DNA from: Pempheris klunzingeri
Lineage: Eukaryota; Chordata; Actinopteri; Acropomatiformes; Pempheridae
Length of the DNA stretch: 64,000 bases
Direction of reading: 5' to 3'
Assembly: GCF_042242105.1 (NCBI RefSeq)
Contig: NC_092019.1
Location: forward strand, 17,095,328-17,159,327
The position numbers and the translations under genes were made by a program. This document shows, in pieces, positions 39,308 to 58,528 of the stretch (positions within the stretch are counted from its first letter, which is position 1; each line of letters begins with the position of its first letter). The notes beneath the pieces are model-generated. The model saw only the letters and a list, made by a program, of their open reading frames with translations. It searched no databases and was not told the origin of the DNA.

Positions 39308-42300
39308 TCACGATTTAAGTATTTCTTCTCTCCAGCTCTCTCGATCCCGCCTTTGACGTTTCCGGGCAAGTTCTGGGAAATAAGCGCTGTTGTACGGCCT
39401 CTCCCTCTCAGTCACCTCCTTCCCTGGCTCCTTCCCTTTGCCGTTCCTCTGGTCGAGCAGGGCCTGGGCTCTCCTCCTCTCTTCAGCCTCTCTCTGTAAC
39501 CGCTCAGCACGTAACCTTTCTATGGAGCTACAAAAGACAAGAAAAACATTATTTTTTTTTTTATATCTCTCCTTAAAAGATATTTACAACCTCATCACAT
39601 TTTATTCATATCATCACATTCACACCTCCAAAACCTTAATGATAAGGAAACTGACATGTTGCTGCAAGAACTGTCTACTATTGTCAGTAGTACAAAAAAA
39701 ACTCAAAGAAATCTGCTTATTTGCTTTCCTGCAGAGAGTTAGATGAGAAGATAAACACCACTCTAACACCTGTAAAGTCAATATGAAGCTGGTTAGCGTA
39801 GCTTAGCATAACGGCTGCAAACAGGAGGACACAGCTCGCCTGGCTCACTGTCCCAAGGTAATAAAATCAGCCCACCAGCACCTCCAAAGCTCACTAATCA
39901 ACACTCTCATTAATTTAAACTGTGAAAAATTTAATGTTAACAGCGGGAGTTGTTGCCAGGATTCCAGCAAACACTCCAGATAGTAAATGTTCATTTTCAC
40001 ACACCAGTCTTGGTACGTTAAACAAATGAGACATAACATGTTAATTGGTGAGTTTTGGAAGTGCAGATTGTTACCTTCATACAGAGCCAGACCAGCTGGT
40101 TCCCTTTGTTTTCAGTCTTTATGCTAAGCTAAGCTAACCATCTGTTGGCTCCAGCTGCACATACAGACATGAGAGCGGCATCAATCCTCTCATCTAACTC
40201 TGAGCAAGAAAGAGAATAACTGTCTTTCCCAAAGTGCTAATCTGTTCCTTTAAAACGGGAGAACTAAGCAGTAAAAACAGAAAATCATGTAAACTATGTG
40301 TAAATATTCTCAGTTACCTCTTTGAAATTAGTCTGCTGTTAGTTATTAACCATAAGTCTTACCTCTCTCCATTGCTCCTCTTGTCCCCTCTGTCTCTTTT
40401 CTCCTGTTTCTTGCTCTTGTGGTGTTTTCGGTCCTTCACAGCCAGGGCTTTCTTCATGTCATTCAGAGGGTCTAAACTGTCTTTCAGTCTGCGATCTTTC
40501 TTCTCTCTCTCCTCTTCACTTATTCCCTTCCTCTTTTCTTTGTCTTTCCTCTCATCTTTGTCTTTCCTCTCGTCTTTGTCTTTCCTCTCGTCTTTGTCTT
40601 TGCTGGTTTTCATGTACCATGGAGTGACCTCAGTCCCTGGCTGGGGTCCTAGAGACACCAGCAAGCCGATGGCTCGTTCCTGCTTCTCCTGAGAAAGAGA
40701 AAACGAGGAAAACCAACAATATTTAAAATGTGTAGTGTGGTGACAGCAGAGCCAAACAAACATTTAAAGCTTCTGAATGTGGAGAAACAATATCAGTAAC
40801 ATGTTGTCATCTTATGAGATTCAAATACATCCTTACATAGCTACTCTTTGCTCTGAAACAGCCGTTTAGTGTTTCCTGTGGTTGCATGTAACCAACTCTC
40901 TCTATCTGCATCAGTTTTCCCAACTCACAGCTCCATCTGTTTACTACGCTTGTATGCACATTGTGGCTGGTCTGCACCCAGAGTATATTTTGTCTTCAGA
41001 CCACAAGAGACTGTGTTTTACCAGTGAGTGTGAAAAGGTAGCTTTACACTAAACAGACTTTAGCTACTTTTCCATAACATTGTTTTTAATAGTGATCACT
41101 ATACCACTGATGGTATAATAGAGATGTAATCTGGAAAACGCTGACAACAATCTAGTGGGCTTAGAAGTTCGTTCTTGACCTTGAAAATTTGGCTCAGATG
41201 ATCAGTCAGACTGATAGTTTAGTTGTCATCACATGACAGTAACCCCTAAATCTATACTTTGGTCAAGTGAAACAACTAAACCGTCTCCATGACGAGTGAG
41301 CAAACTGCCCTCTGCTCAGAAAAAACAAATAAGTCGACCTGGTGATAACAATTTTTTTATCAAAATCGAATGTAATTTTTTACAGTAAATGGACTGTAAT
41401 GAAATCCTTTGGGGCAGCCTTGCCCGTCAAAGTACGTCCACTAAAAGTGTTTCTTTTTGCCTCTGATGGGCTCAGATTGTTATTCTTAATGTCTGACAAC
41501 ATTACAGAGAAGATCCTGTTTGTTTAACTAGAAACAACAGTTATATTGCTTGGTTGAAACCCACCAGACTCCAGTGACAAAAACAGTAATTTTACATTGA
41601 AGAACACAGAAGTTCCTGATCTACAGCTGCATTGATCGTTCAAAGAGAGTTCAAAGATGCAGCAAACATCTCTAAAGGAGGAAAGCCCCTGAGATGTCCT
41701 CAGTCTCTATGCTAAGCTGTAGTACTCCATTAACTTCCAATCAATCCAAATACCTTGATGTAAGCATTCATCCTTTCATATTAAAACTGAACAGCACTGG
41801 ACCTGCAACTATACTTGTGAGCGATGTAGCAAGACACCAGCAACAGCAAACAAGTGTGAAGTCACAAACGGTATCTAACTAATAAATCACCTTTTCTTCT
41901 TTCTTTTCTTTGAGATATTCCTCATTCCCCTTCTTCTCTGAGGACTCCTCCAAGGGAAAAAGATTAAGATGTTCCAGAGCTCCACTTCCTCCACTTTGTT
42001 CATCATTATCATCACCATCCTTCGTTCCTCCTTCTGACTGGAGAGCAGCTCTGGCTTTCCTTCTCAGATACTCTGTACGTGCCTGTGGAGAGGAGAAGTC
42101 GTTAGTCCAAACTTAACATATACAAACAACAATAAAGGCATCCTCATAATGCTAGACTAACCAGGGTTAGTCTAGAAATAGCAACAAAAGACTGCATAGT
42201 ACTGTAACATTAAGCTGACACCATAGGAAATACAAAGATGTTCACTAGAAATTTAATACATAGTTTATAGGCCTGTGCAGATTGATTTCTAAATATTATG

Positions 42301-43347
42301 AATGGTAGCATAGTACTATAGAGTCAAATATTTCTGTAAGGACATATTTTTCATTTTTAAATACGGTCAAAAAGTTTGAACCGATAACTAAAACTATAAT
42401 TGGCCTCCTCTTTATCCAGTTGAGCCGCTCATCTAATCTAGTATGTGTCTTTTAAAACTCTCACAAATTAACATGTTAGTATGAAATAGAAAAACAAAGC
42501 GAAGGCAAAAACTGTTTGGATGAGCTTTTGCTGAAGCTCACACTAGTCATGTCCTGACAGACATGGCTGCTAATACAGAGTAATACAGTGGTTCATCTGT
42601 GGTTACTTCTCATGCAAAAAAAAGTCAAACATCTGCTGTTTTCAGCCTCTCAAAGTGAGAATTTGCTTGCTTTTCTTTGCTATATTAGATTGAATATGTT
42701 CGAGTTTAAACAAGCAATTTGAAGACAGTTTGTTTGGCATTTCATAGACTAACTGATAACCTCTGAGGATGAATCGATAGTGAATGATCACCTGCAGCCC
42801 TGCTGGTTTATCTCCACTAAGGGATCTGAGTTCAGTGCTTTAAGCTGCTGACTTGTTCTAACTTTTGGAGGCATAACTGTAGTCACACGGTGGACATGGT
42901 AGATATGGTGAAACATGGTAGATATGGAGAAACATGGTGGACATGGTGAAACATGGTGGACATGGTAGATATGGTGAAACATGGTGAACATGGTAGATAT
43001 GGTGAAACATGGTAGATATGGAGAAACATGGTGAAACATGGTGAACATGGTGAACATGGTAGATATGATGAAACATGGTAGATATGGTGAACATGGTAGA
43101 TATGGAGAAACATGGTGAAACATGGTGAACATGGTAGATATGATGAAACATGGTAGATATGGTGAACATGGTAGATATGATGAACATGGTGAAACATGTT
43201 GACACCTTCAGTCACCTCTTGCTCTGCACGCTCCACGCGCCGCTTGGCCTCGCGCTCCTCCTCTGCTGCCTCGGCCTCGTCCCTCCGTACGCGCGCGACA
43301 TTGTCCTTGTTGCGAACGTGCCAGCTCTTCTTTGGAAGGATGTTCAT
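39308..43347 (-). CDS. leng1: LENG1 (leukocyte receptor cluster member 1)
   Basis: This is a small, very basic and acidic nuclear protein with a CIR_N-type N-terminus. Its human relative is found with spliceosomes, but its exact role is not settled. Four exons give 289 codons plus TGA: 43216-43347, 41891-42082, 40363-40688 and 39308-39527. The start [20 protein letters not shown] is nearly identical to human. [11 protein letters not shown], the KALGIL-like [18 protein letters not shown] and the end [17 protein letters not shown] follow the family order. Most of the protein is predicted coiled coil or charged low complexity. Exon 3 holds about four tandem KDKDER repeats. Intron 1 carries a minisatellite and intron 3 a fold-back element. 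In human, LENG1 lies between CNOT3 and TMC4; here it follows tmc4 on the same strand. Confidence 0.94.
39791..40139. mobile_element. Fold-back (inverted-repeat) MITE in leng1 intron 3
   Basis: The left end reads GGTTAGCGTAGCTTAGCATA, and the right end, reversed, reads GGTTAGCTTAGCTTAGCATA. The inverted similarity continues inward through CAAACAGG...CTGGCTC on the left against GAGCCAG...TGTTTTC on the right, and further through TAATAAAATC/ACTCACCAATT-type segments. This long inverted-repeat structure without coding capacity is a common percomorph element. The family name is not assigned. Confidence 0.65.
40538..40612 (-). repeat. 18-bp coding tandem repeat in leng1
   Basis: About four copies of an 18-base unit encode KDKDER in leng1 exon 3. 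The copies are almost identical at DNA level, suggesting recent expansion inside a region that is charged low complexity in all relatives. Confidence 0.85.
42893..43197. repeat. Minisatellite in leng1 intron 1
   Basis: About 300 bases are built from the words ACATGGTGAA, ACATGGTAGATATGG and ACATGGAGAA-like variants in a higher-order mosaic. The long minus-strand frames rich in His, Met, Pro and Cys that overlap it are by-products of the repeat, not genes. Confidence 0.9.
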
Positions 43348-43489
43348 TGTTGCCTTGGCGACTGTGGATGCTGTCTGTTAGCCGTGAGCTAGCCCGGCAG
43401 GCTAGAGTCGGCTGAAGCGAGAATAAACACGGTCAAACACTCAATTTGCTCATAAAACCGTAACGTTAGTAGACAGAGGCAGTGGGGAA
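43348..43489. promoter_or_regulatory. leng1 promoter region (possibly bidirectional)
   Basis: The short stretch upstream of the leng1 ATG contains AGCTAGCCCGGCAGGCTAGA and CCGTAACGTTAGTAGAC, words shared with other gene starts in the window. An open frame with a membrane segment begins on the opposite strand at 43490. Confidence 0.45.
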
Positions 43490-43717
43490 ATGAGTACGGA
43501 TGGAAAACGGGCAAATATAAAGTCAAAGAAGAGGGAATATGTCGCGATTTTCGTGCTGTTGTTAATGCACTTTACGCTAGCTAACGTTAGCATGGTCTGC
43601 TACTTTCCAACTTTACTTTTCAATTCAACGACAGCCAAATGGTTAAATATCTCTGCTCACAGCCACGAGCAGGCATTCAACCTGCTCCTTCACAACAAAC
43701 TCATCATTTCAAGGTAA
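43490..43717 (+). CDS. Possible small membrane-protein ORF divergent from leng1
   Basis: The frame is 75 codons, starting ATG AGT ACG GAT, with a basic N-terminus (KSKKREY) and one hydrophobic segment (VAIFVLLLMHFTLANVSMVC). It starts about 140 bases from the leng1 ATG in the opposite direction. I do not recognise a family. The end of the frame overlaps an AAG/GTAAAA donor-like site. Joining to an AG at 43754 would add GVALAVVHRNKKIKNRK before a stop, but that intron would be only 41 bases. It could be a chance frame in a promoter or an orphan gene. Confidence is low. Confidence 0.2.
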   Translation: MSTDGKRANIKSKKREYVAIFVLLLMHFTLANVSMVCYFPTLLFNSTTAKWLNISAHSHEQAFNLLLHNKLIISR

Positions 43718-43870
43718 AAACAGGACATAAACGCTGTCACTTACTTGATGTCAGAGGAGTAGCTCTGGCTGTAGTCCACAGGAACAAGAAAATTAAAAAC
43801 AGGAAGTAAACACTGCACATGTTTGCAACACCGCAAAGAAGACAGCAGAGGGGGCTATAATTCCTCTCAT

Positions 43871-43876
43871 TTTATT
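43871..43876 (-). terminator. Poly(A) signal of tmc4
   Basis: TTTATT on the plus strand (AATAAA on the minus strand), about 360 bases after the tmc4 stop codon and before the leng1 promoter. Confidence 0.55.
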
Positions 43877-44233
43877 ATATAAAAGACAAAGAAAGATACA
43901 CAACTCTATTTTCATGGACAGGCAAAGGGGGTTAAACTTAGCATTTATATAAAATGCACTTTTTGCATGGCATTTATGTAATTTAATCATATACTGCTAA
44001 CTTGGCTAGATTAATAACAAACAGGTTTTAATTTCCGTTTTTCAAATTTGATCTGTCAGCAACCAAATCTTAAAGTTACCAATGTTGCTGCTAGACTGTC
44101 TGCTAAACTCCAACCAGCACCATATGGCACTGACTTTATATAGCCTATATACAGTCCTCTCACATGCCTAGTCATGTTGTTTAGTGTTTGAGGCGAGAAG
44201 GTCGTAAAACTAAACACGGTCCCAGTGCTGTGC

Positions 44234-51286
<7,053 letters not shown>

Positions 51287-53711
51287 GACCAGCTTTGAAG
51301 ACTTTCCTCTGTAACCACATCTAACGTGCTGACAGCAACAAATTCAGACTAAAACAAATAGTGGAGCAGCTCGTCATGAGGAAATGCTGCCTATCCAGGA
51401 ATCCCTTCCCTGTTGTCTTCTCACACGGACTTTGCTCCCTGTCTGTAAATGACCACACAGGTACTTCCTTGTGCGATTTAACCCATTATCCCGGCCAGCC
51501 GGACAAAAAGAAGCACACTGCAGGAAAATGCATTAATTTAAGTTGCCTAATTTGTGTTATTGATGGTTGGTATGGTTGGTTTAAAGAAGCATATTTGAGT
51601 GTACTTAAAAAATATAGGAATTACTTTGGTTAATTTTAACTGTAAGCAGTGATGGGAACAAATGAAATATACCATATTTATGCGTACAAGTTAATAATAT
51701 GAACTTACCAGGCACAACATGTTCGTTTTATTCTTAAGGGGTGTAGTTAACTACAAATAGTGGCTCTTAGCTCGACTGAAACACCTTTGTGAGGTAACAG
51801 GTGTGCAGGTGTGTTTGCGTTCACTAATGCTTGAACTGAAAAATAATGTTTTCTACAAACTTTATCTCAATGACTACTTCTAAACTTCATAAGCAACAAA
51901 TAATTCAAAGATTATCGTATCAAGTACAGTTTTAAAAGAGAAAAGGCAAGGGAGCAACACAGATGAGGAAGTGCTGATATGTATTCCACGAGTAACACTC
52001 TTACAAAGCAGGCGGTGTTACAGTTGGTGCAGCATCTGAAGCCAAAGACAACAAACGAACACAAAACAGACAAAAGGTTGTTCACAACCTTCAATGTGCA
52101 ATAACATAACCAAAGGGAATCATTTCTACAAGGGCTGATTCTTGGCACAGAGGGAGGAGAGTGAAAGGTAACACAAAATTAATTTGTGATTCAAATCCTC
52201 TCGGTTCTGACTAACATTAGATTCTGCTGTCATGCTCACATAAAACAGGTACAGCGGAGTTGTTACACAGTGATGAGATCGGAGTGAAGCAAAGAACATG
52301 TTTTTTGACTGATTCACAGTTTGCTGAGGTTAGGACTGGGCGATAAGTCATCATCATCATCATCATCATTTATCTACTTTGGGCAGAAGCCTGTCATGAA
52401 GCCTGATATGATCATATGATGTGATCACTCTGTAAATGTAAATCATCACATTGGGACAGTTTATCGCTTTGAACACAAGATTATTTCATATATGATTTGG
52501 AATAACGCTTCATATTGTGACATATATCAAAAATCTATATTGTATTATTACTGTAAAATAGTTTAACATTGTGATGATCTCGACCACTTCGCCCAGCCCC
52601 AGATGTGCTGTTGTTCATGACTTTCATTGGCAGCTTACAGTCATGATGTGAAACTTGCAACTTTTTGTATCAAATGTTTGGTCCCAACTGACTGAATGGT
52701 CCACGATGGCAGTACAGACATTTTGGCAGTGAACGGACTGTTGCTTTAGAGATGTCTCAACTGCTTACAATTACAGGCAGAACAACAAAAAGGGAATAAA
52801 ACAGAAACATTTCTGGGAGTAAACCGAAGCACAGAAGGGACATTATAATGCTGAAAGTTATTTAAACTCAAAGCTAAAACTCTTAAAAGAAGTCCTGACA
52901 TAATTAAGCATGAATACAAATGTAATTTGGACCTTGTTTTGCTCCCTTAAACCTAAACTGACTTTCACCATGCATCATAATGACTGTGTTTCTGCTTTAA
53001 GTGAGATCATTTCTGCTGATAATAAGGGCTGCACAGTGAATTTTACACTGCATCTGACCACCATGTAAACATACTTCTACTCAGGCTGGTCAAAAACAGT
53101 AAGGGTGCTGATTTTAGAGCAGAATTATTCTGTTCTGTAAAATTAATAAAGTGATTAAAAGTTGATAATGCTCACACACAAAAATGGGGTTCCAAACTCA
53201 CAGTGCGCCAATTTAGTCACATTCAATTTGCTTCTGTTTCAATTATGAGGGTTCTTGTTTGACTGGACCTATGACCCGTTTCTAAAGCAGCATCGAAACA
53301 TTTCAGTGACCTCAATTTGACCAGTAATGCAGCTCTTTAACATTTTGTCTTAATAAGCACACATACTGTTAAGTATTTACACCCCAGTTGCACTATAAAA
53401 GTAACATTCATTGAGCTCAAATATTCCTCTCCTAGTGTTCACAGCACTTTTATGTACATGTATATATATATATATTTGTGAAATGTCTGCAGTGGTGACT
53501 GATTTTTACATGTCACACTTTTTCCTGATTTACTGCATTTTCAAAAAGATCTAGTTGAACTTTTACATTTTCCCACAAGAAATTTTATCGAAAATGTGTG
53601 ACGTTTGTTGCTAGAAAGATTATTGTTGGTGGGATCAGTGTTGGAAATTCTCGTCCTGACGTAACTGAGGTCCCAAAAAAGTGTCCGACCAGTAATTTTC
53701 TGCGCCTCCAT
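51287..53711 (-). other. mboat7 3'UTR and spacer upstream of tmc4
   Basis: About 2.4 kb with no recognised exon. It should contain the mboat7 3'UTR; a TTTATT word (AATAAA on the minus strand) at 51727-51732 is one possible end. It also holds an (ATC)n tract (about 52349-52368) inside a small TIR element, and the tmc4 promoter near the right side of 51286. Confidence 0.45.
52331..52601. mobile_element. Small TIR element (GGGCGATA type)
   Basis: The left end TAGGACTGGGCGATAAGTC and the right end CTTCGCCCAGCCCCAG are imperfect inverted copies of the GGGCTGGGCGATA terminus found in many fish MITEs. The 270-bp interior has no coding capacity and includes an ATC microsatellite near the left end. 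Confidence 0.6.
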
Positions 53712-56700
53712 TCAGTCTGTTTTTTCTCCAGTTTTCTCTATTGCGTTTTCCATCCTCTCTCCCTCTCTTCTCTCGCCCCTGTCCTCTTTCCTCCCTTCCC
53801 TTTTCCCTCCCTTCAGGACTTTACCAACTATTATACAGCAAACGGCGATTATGTGTATGATGAAGTAGATGGACGTCCAGTAGTTGACGGTGTCAGAGGC
53901 CTTCAGCAGCACGAAGCCCATGCACATGTAGTCGTAGGCCCTCATCTTCAGGAACCAGTGGACCCAGTCGAAGATGTTCTGTCCACGAGGACCCAGTTTA
54001 GCTCGGACAGAGGCCTCCATGGCGGACTCGGCCGCGATGCACAGGGGGATGGTGAGGAAGGAGAGGTAGTAGCCAGCGTGTAGTCCATGCCAATAAGCAC
54101 TGATGAACATGGTCCAGCCAGCCCTGAGAGTCACAGACAAACAGGAGAGAGGAGGTCATATATTCCCCGTCCGTCATTTGTTTCAGACAAAAATCAAGAT
54201 TCTGGGCAGGATCAGGAAGGTTTGGGGGAAAAGGTTTTTAAAAAGTCTGTGGTGGCACATGGAATAATAACGACATGCAATGTGTCTTCCAGGGAATAAA
54301 CATAGCAGACATTGTATCTAATAAAATGAGATATAAAGGGTAGAATTAAGTGTTGTCATTGACAACATGCCCAAAACCAATAGTGAACTGATCCTACTAA
54401 GTAAGTACTGCCTGTGGAGCCAAAATGTACATTGTTGCCTAAAAATGATTGAAAACTTATAAATGAGTAACACTTTTACACTGAGTGCTGTAAATACTCA
54501 CTAGGGAACCAAATCCAACTGCACTACATACTGATATTTGAGGAATGTTTGTTAAGAGCTACAGCTATAAGCCTTTTTTAAAAATAAAAGTATATATTCC
54601 TGACCCACTTTGAAAGATCTGCACATTCAGAAGGACGTTAGTAGTTAGTAGTAGGAGTTCCACAAAAGAATTAAGACATTGTTGGTTTTGTTCTTTTCGG
54701 AATATCACCAGACTTCTTTCTTTTACATTTTACTCTATTAGCCAACAAGAGAAAAAGCTGAAAAAGTTATTTTTCATTTCACTGTGACTTGAAAGAAAAT
54801 ATTTTTATGTGAGAGGGGGAGCTGCTACCTCTGCAGAAAAATCCCATTTAAAAATCTAAGCTGATTTACAAAAGAGCATGACTAGAAAACATGCTTCAAA
54901 ATCTGGAGATGCCTCACAGCTGAAATCTTTAAAAATGTATCTCATTGCACAGGCACAAAGGAGGCATTTAGATGCCCGAACACACAACAAAGGGACTTAT
55001 TTTTGAGCAAAATCTTCTTTATAAAAGCCAGAAACTGCTGCACGTGTAAATGCCTTACCTGAGAGTGTAGGCTTTGAAGGGGGAGTTGGGGTAGATGTAG
55101 TGATGCAGCCACCACTGCACCGTCATGTTCCAGTACCGCATGCCATGTCGGACCTTCACACAGAAGTCAGTGTTGTAGCAGTCGATGTTCTGGATGGTTT
55201 TGAAGTCGTACTTCTCTTCAGTGTTGGGATCAGGACTGGCAAAAAGAGAAAACAATAGGCTTGAATACCATCTTTCAACAACAGAAATATGAACTCCATT
55301 CAGACCAAGATGTTAATGAGCAATTATTGACTCTTTCATTAAACTCATTGGTCCTGTGATAATGTACCTGTATTTGACAGTGGGTCCTCCTCCAGGTTTG
55401 GACAACGCCTTTTCTGGATAACAGCCCAGACCTGCACTGATACAGCCAGCCTCAGCTCCACACCACGCTGCATAGAAACGCATCCTGAACACGAAGAACA
55501 CTGCTATCATGTAGAACATCCTGGTGATAGAGAGAGAAACAGAGACAAAGGGAGGAATTATTCATCTCAATCATCTCAAGGTATTACTAAGGCCACACTT
55601 TATACTGTACATCAAGTTACAGGAATGTTTTCTTTTTGGCTTGATAGGAATCATTTTTTACTTTCCTAAACCAATGCACTGTTGTATTTATTTCAATCTA
55701 TGAGTTGTTTTTATTAACTTGCCTTCCCCTATAACAACCTGTATCTAGACTCCTGACAAGACATTAGTAGAGACACACTGTACAGTCTGTATACTGCACT
55801 TTAAGTTAATTGGCTCCCAGTAAAATTTAGGAAATATTCTGAAATGTTATTCACCACCTTTAACAGTACGTTGCTTTTAAGCCACTTATTTTGGTCACTC
55901 CACAATCTTAAAATGAATGCAACAAATGCCATCTCCATTACATCCTTCTTAAAAAATAATTTCAAAATGTACATTTTATGTTTTCTTTAAGCTGGACAGA
56001 GGTCTTTCTTTTAACAATAGTTGATTACATTTGATTCAATGTATTCTTCTCTTAGCATTTCAATAATGATATTGTATGCAGTCGCTCACACTTTCACTTT
56101 ATGCTCATGTTTTATCTTAAATTATGATATGCGATGATGATATGACAATAACTCTACAACTCTTACAGCTGACATTGTTTGTTGTAAACAGACCTATAGA
56201 AAATGTTTTCATTCAGGAAATCCTCTGTGCGAACGTAGGCCAGTGGAAAGACAGAGTTGACAGCCAGAAACAGAGCACCGTAGACTGGAACCAGCTTCAA
56301 TCGCTGCAGGCACGGCACCCAGCTAGGCAGGGACTGCGGGTTTGGCTGCTGCAGCCAGTCATCGTACGTTTGGAAGCGAAAAAATGGGCCTTTAGGGAGA
56401 TGGAGGGATGAGATAAAGGAATAAAGGCAGTGTTGAGAAGGCAGTGATAGACAAAAATGGAGAATCGGGACAATGCAAGACACAGAGGGGACCAGTGGAG
56501 GACAGTGCGGTTCAAAAGAAGAGAGGGTGTTGTTGAATAGGAGAGAGGAGTAAGAAAACAAAAAGACAGTAGAGGCATATGAGAACCAGAGGTCATTTTA
56601 AATGATACTGAAAATGATGTGGACTCACACAATAGTGGACAAGTAGCAGTGGGTGAGACAAAGAGAGACAACAGTTAAAATTCATGCAAAAGCAAGTGAA

Positions 56701-58008
56701 CATCAACATACATGAATATAAACAGTGAGCAGACAAACATAACTCTGAGAAGTGTCAGTGTTTCCAAAGACTTACCGGTCATTATACCGACATAACAGTA
56801 GCCATAGGACAAAATATCGTAGAGAGAGGGCTCCTGAGTCAGACCGCCAATGACAGGAGACTTGGCAAAGGAGCTCACTTCCTTTTTCTTCTCTACGTGG
56901 AAGCTGTGCACCTCGTTTGCAAGACTCACCATCTGAGTCAAAAAAGACAGACTCAAAAGTCAACAGAGATGCAAAAATCGTAAAGACCCTGTGTGTTGCT
57001 GCGATAGATTTATCCATTAACTATGCTTCTGTACCTTGAGAGTGAGAAGGAGCTGGATGGCATTGGCAAAAGGTGTCGGTGGTGGAAGACCGAACGAGGT
57101 GACCAGGCGGAAGAAGAGGAGGTAGACAAAGGTCCAGCTTAGACTCAATGCTGGGGCATGCCTTGTAGACAGAGACAAACGTTGTAGTGAGTTTACATGT
57201 TATATCTGCACAGTATTTACGGCCAAGTTTACGTGAACTGTTCAGTCCCCTTTGCAATAAGTCGTATGTTTGTAAAAGCATGGATGTTCATCTCTCACCG
57301 CCAGCTGCTCTTTACAATAATCCATGTTCCAATCACCGTCACCAGAGAGTGGAGTGTGTGGATTTGACAGGTGGCGATGGTGACAGAGAGGCCCAGAAGA
57401 AGAGCTGCCCCCTGTTTCACAGGAGGACCTGAAGGGACAGCAAAATTATACGATTAAGCCACCTACAACCATCAACCAAGAAGCTGTACAGGGTGGAAAA
57501 AGCACCTGAGACACAGCATATAACAAGCTGCATTGATGCAATTGACAAGATGTTCTATTAATGTCAATTAACAAATATACAAACAATATGGAGAACTATC
57601 ACAGAGGCCAAAAAAGGACAGTCAGAACCAAAAAATGCAGCTGTTTAATGTGACAAAAGTAGAAATGTTTTAAAACCATGGTAACATATAAACTGCAGTT
57701 GCAAAAGACTAGATTGAGTGTTGCGGCAGGCTTAACATACTTGTAAGGAGCACAAAACCCCGAACAAAGGACAAGATTAAGAAGTCATCTCCACCATCAT
57801 CCATGGTCTCCCCAAACACCAGATTAAACATCACTAATCCTTAATGGCAAAGCGCAGAGACTGATAAGCAGATTTCCACTCTCTTCATTCCCTAAAAGAA
57901 CAGGAGTGATTTCCTACAAAGAAAATACTCACTGAAATAACGGAAAAGGAATCCAACAGGAATGGAGGCAGCAAGAATTCCCAGGTACACCAGTTCATCG
58001 GGAGACAT
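53712..58008 (-). CDS. mboat7: MBOAT7, lysophosphatidylinositol acyltransferase 1
   Basis: This multi-pass ER enzyme transfers arachidonoyl groups from acyl-CoA to lysophosphatidylinositol in the Lands cycle. Eight coding exons give 475 codons plus TGA (human 472): 57933-58008, 57299-57428, 57035-57161, 56776-56932, 56194-56389, 55368-55520, 55059-55235 and 53712-54123. The start MSPDELVYLGILAASIPVGF matches the human start. The MBOAT active residues are the Asn of RYWNMTVQWW (near 316) and the His of SAYWHGLHAGYY (near 351). FKTIQNIDCYNTDFCVKVR and WVHWFLKMRAYDYMCMGFVL are diagnostic. The final about 35 residues are a Lys/Glu/Arg-rich tail unlike human. A non-coding first exon ends at 59315. 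Intron 1 holds a possible extra exon at 57741-57833. In human, MBOAT7 lies beside TMC4. Confidence 0.96.
57741..57833 (-). other. Candidate in-frame cassette exon in mboat7 intron 1
   Basis: A 93-base stretch is preceded by AG and followed by GTATGT. Intron 1 is phase 1, and inserting this piece keeps the frame open, adding 31 residues that start with MFNLVFGETMDDGGDDFLIL after the junction codon. The pyrimidine tract before the acceptor is poor. The sequence is not recognised in other MBOAT7 proteins. Confidence 0.3.
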
Positions 58009-58504
58009 CGCTCTGCCGGCACAGAAACAACAGATCAGCTCCAAACTTGGTTACACAGAAAAACACACACACATACACACAAAGCATCAGTCCACAGCAA
58101 TGAGGGAACAACACTCAGCACAGCATGGCAAACACATTAAAAGCAACTCAAACACAATACAACAATACAACGCAATCGATTTCAATACCCTGCAACAAAA
58201 ACTAATACTAAAGCTAATCATTTGTATTCTTACTGGGACTGCAACACAGATACATTGATTAAATCCTATGGTAGGATTTGAGGATGTTGTGAGTGATACA
58301 TCACATAATATTGTGTAAGTGAAGGACAAACTTTTTCCCCAAAAGGCAAATACAAAGAGTGTGGTTTGGGTTTGGGTGCACCTGCAATGTGCCAAAGTGT
58401 AATTATACCACTAAAACCTGAGAAATTATAAAGATATGAAGTTTACGTGTTCTTTTGTTTGTATGGTTGAATCTACACTACAATTTTTCTCCATTTTGAC
58501 ACTT

Positions 58505-58528
58505 AGTGATTGATTGATTGATTGATTG
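58505..58528. repeat. Short (GATT)n microsatellite
   Basis: Six GATT/TGAT units in the mboat7 5' intron. Confidence 0.85.

Noticed and set aside
42788-43347. Minus-strand His/Met/Pro/Cys-rich frames near leng1
   Set aside because: Beyond the first 44 codons of leng1 they simply translate the minisatellite, and the leng1 donor at 43215 removes it.
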